Source of the DNA: Sindora glabra
Taxonomy: Eukaryota > Streptophyta > Magnoliopsida > Fabales > Fabaceae
Direction: 5' to 3'
Assembly (NCBI GenBank): GCA_020226215.1
Contig: CM035236.1
Span: 51,397,057 to 51,461,056 of the forward strand
Length of the DNA stretch: 64,000 nt
The notes beneath the pieces are model-generated. The model did no database searches, was not told where the DNA came from, and saw only the letters and a list, made by a program, of their open reading frames with translations. Shown piece after piece: positions 62,600 to 64,000 of the stretch. A program made the position numbers and the translations under genes. Numbering within the stretch: position 1 is the first letter of the stretch; the number at the start of each line of letters is the position of its first letter.

Positions 62600-63417
62600 A
62601 AATAACTAATCTAGACTAGCTTTTCCATAAATATGATTAAATAAATTATAAAAAATTAATAGAAGAATAATAAATCAAAAGGCCAATAGTTTTTAATGTA
62701 GAAAACCTTTCAATATAAGAGTAAAAATTAAGAGATCTAATCTAGTAAAAAATTCACTAATAAAATAATGGATACAATGTCTCTTTAAAAATTTTAGAGA
62801 ACAATTAGTATAAAAAATCTTTATCAAAATAGGTAGAATTCCAAATATAATCAAGATAATAATTATCATCAATTACTGTATAAAACCAGCTAATAGAGAA
62901 AAAAAATTAGTAGGTAAATATATATTACACTGCCTAAATAACTAGAAATAACATCCAAATTTGATGTAAATTTGAGTAAATAAGGTGATTAATCTTTTGG
63001 CAAAATTTGGAAAAAATTTATGGAATCCCTCCTTTTCTCTATGCTATCCTGCGTGAAGCCAAGTTGTTTTTTTCTATACTACCTTTGATTCACAAGGCAC
63101 ACATCACTACACACTATCCAAGAAGCAAACATACCTTATTATTCAACACCAAAAGCAATGGATGCCTTACTATGTTATTCTCTAAGAGACTTCCTTTTTC
63201 ATGAAAACCTAGGTCTTCCATAAACCTTCAAAATCAAAGCCTTTTTATGGCTTACAAACTACACCATTATTTTGGCTTTTAACATAGTTAGGCCAATTTA
63301 GCTTTCTCATGCCCATGACATCCACAATGGGCCTTTCTTTTGTAATTTTTTAATCTTTTATACTAAATAATAAATATAGAAGATATTGTGGATCCATTTA
63401 GGAGAAATCCACCAACA
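62600..63417 (-). mobile_element. copia 3' LTR (Tork/Angela-like)
   Basis: Read on the minus strand it starts TGTTGGTGGATTTCTCC at 63417, directly after the purine-rich tract AAAAAAAGGAAAT, the classic position of a copia 3' LTR. Later on the minus strand, AAAGGTTTTCTACATTAAAAA (about 62713-62693) and GATTTATTATTCTTCTATT match the R/U5 pattern 'GGTTTTCCACGTAAA...TTATTCTT' of Tork-type LTRs. A TATA-like CATAAAAAGG lies near 63245. The distal boundary is approximate. Confidence 0.6.
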
Positions 63418-63424
63418 AATTTCC

Positions 63425-64000
63425 TTTTTTTGACTAAGTAGGGAACACCTCCATTTGGACTATAAAGTGACATACTTCAAGCTTTTCTTTTAGTAAAAGT
63501 TTAGTCAATATATCATTACTATGATCTTTTGTGTAAACCTTTTTAAGTTCCAATAACTTATTGTTTAAAACATCTCATATCCAATGCTAATAAACATTAA
63601 TATATTTTGACCTTGCATAGAAAGTAGAATTTTTACCAAGGTATATTGCACTCTAATTGTTACAAAATATAATATGACGATCTTACTTAAATTAGAGTTC
63701 TTGAAAAAAATTCTTCATCTATAGTAATTTTTTACACACTTTAGTTACTACATTAAATTTAGGATTTATTGTTGAAAAAGCAATACATTTTTGTTGTCTA
63801 GATTGCCATGTCGTAACTTTCCTTACAAACTTGATCAAGTAACTAAAAGTAAACTTACAAGAATTAATATTTCTAGCTAAGTTTACATTAGTAAAACCAA
63901 TTATTAAATGTTTTTCATCTCTAAAACATAGGTTCAAATTAGTTGCACTTGGGAAGTATCTAAAAATCAATTTTACAATATTTCAATGTTCTTTACTTGG
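63425..64000 (-). pseudogene. pol: decayed copia RNase H and C-terminal pol, running off the window
   Basis: Minus-strand translation from the right edge gives the copia RNase H core with substitutions: L-I-F-R-Y-F (for I-L-R-Y-L), G-F-T-N-V-N-L-A-R (for G-Y-x-D-A-D-W-A), then S-Y-L-I-K-F, T-W-Q-S-R-x-Q-K-C-I-A-F-S-T, E/K-L-L-W-M-K-K-F and, past a stop, A-I-Y-L-G-K-N-S. Next comes the R-S-K-Y-I-N-V and W-I-R-D-V-L stretch, and a V-Y-T-K-D-H-S-N-D-I-L-T-K (RNase H end) segment at about 63530. Acidic residues of the active site are partly lost (D to N in the G-F-T-N motif). The first 250 bases from the edge are open; stops follow. It belongs to the LTR listed beside it. Confidence 0.85.

Noticed and set aside
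1..64000. CRISPR arrays, bacterial operons, rRNA or tRNA genes
   Set aside because: No regularly spaced repeats with unique spacers, no ribosome-binding-site/ORF clusters and no cloverleaf-type sequence were found; the window is plant nuclear DNA.

Overview
This window is nuclear DNA from a flowering plant, most likely a eudicot. It is extremely AT-rich, carries one intron-containing plant gene in 64 kb, and is otherwise packed with plant LTR retrotransposon remnants (Ty3 chromovirus-like LTRs; Ty1/copia SIRE/Maximus-like and Oryco/Ivana-like pieces), Mutator-like and hAT-like elements, a CACTA terminus and long (TA)n tracts. The species cannot be fixed from the sequence. No bacterial features, CRISPR arrays, rRNA or recognisable tRNA genes were seen.

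The one convincing intact gene lies on the + strand at 44156-46307. It has three exons and encodes a 393-residue heavy-metal-associated isoprenylated plant protein (HIPP): an HMA domain with a CxxC metal site, an acidic tract, a long Asn/Gly/Met-rich linker and a C-terminal CaaX box (CSIM). It sits in a GC-richer island. A possible exon tail (2-98) with a consensus splice donor enters at the left edge.

Left part (1-17 kb): a probable copia LTR (about 3300-4385), a CACTA end (to 6808), then a nest. A minus-strand chromovirus LTR is split at 7275/13167 by a plus-strand chromovirus LTR, which hosts a SIRE/Maximus-like copia fragment (LTR, tRNA-Met primer site, decayed gag). Further chromovirus LTR sequence ends at 15026.

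Middle (17-43 kb): candidate solo LTRs at 17619-21681 (with a copia primer-site junction inside), 28322-31791 (perfect TSD) and 34986-37605; a Mutator-like element at 26436-27553; hAT-like elements at 32173-32905, 34093-34802 and 41925-42229; tandem duplications at 31.6-32.3 kb and 38.6-39.35 kb.

Right part (46-64 kb): a Mutator-like element (49153-50390) and a long-TIR MITE (50532-50982), each with a perfect 9-bp TSD, placed in a small tandem duplication that preserves an empty-site copy; a solo chromovirus LTR (51592-54579, perfect TSD); a hAT-like element (54606-57406, perfect 8-bp TSD); a small hAT-like MITE (58145-58620); and two decayed minus-strand copia elements (59367-about 61300, and about 62600-64000, running off the edge).

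There is no operon-like or multi-gene system. The biology is one plant gene in a graveyard of nested transposons whose insertion order can be read from the junctions. No previously undescribed system was identified; the best leads are the Pack-MULE candidate, the empty-site paralog and the excess of solo LTRs.
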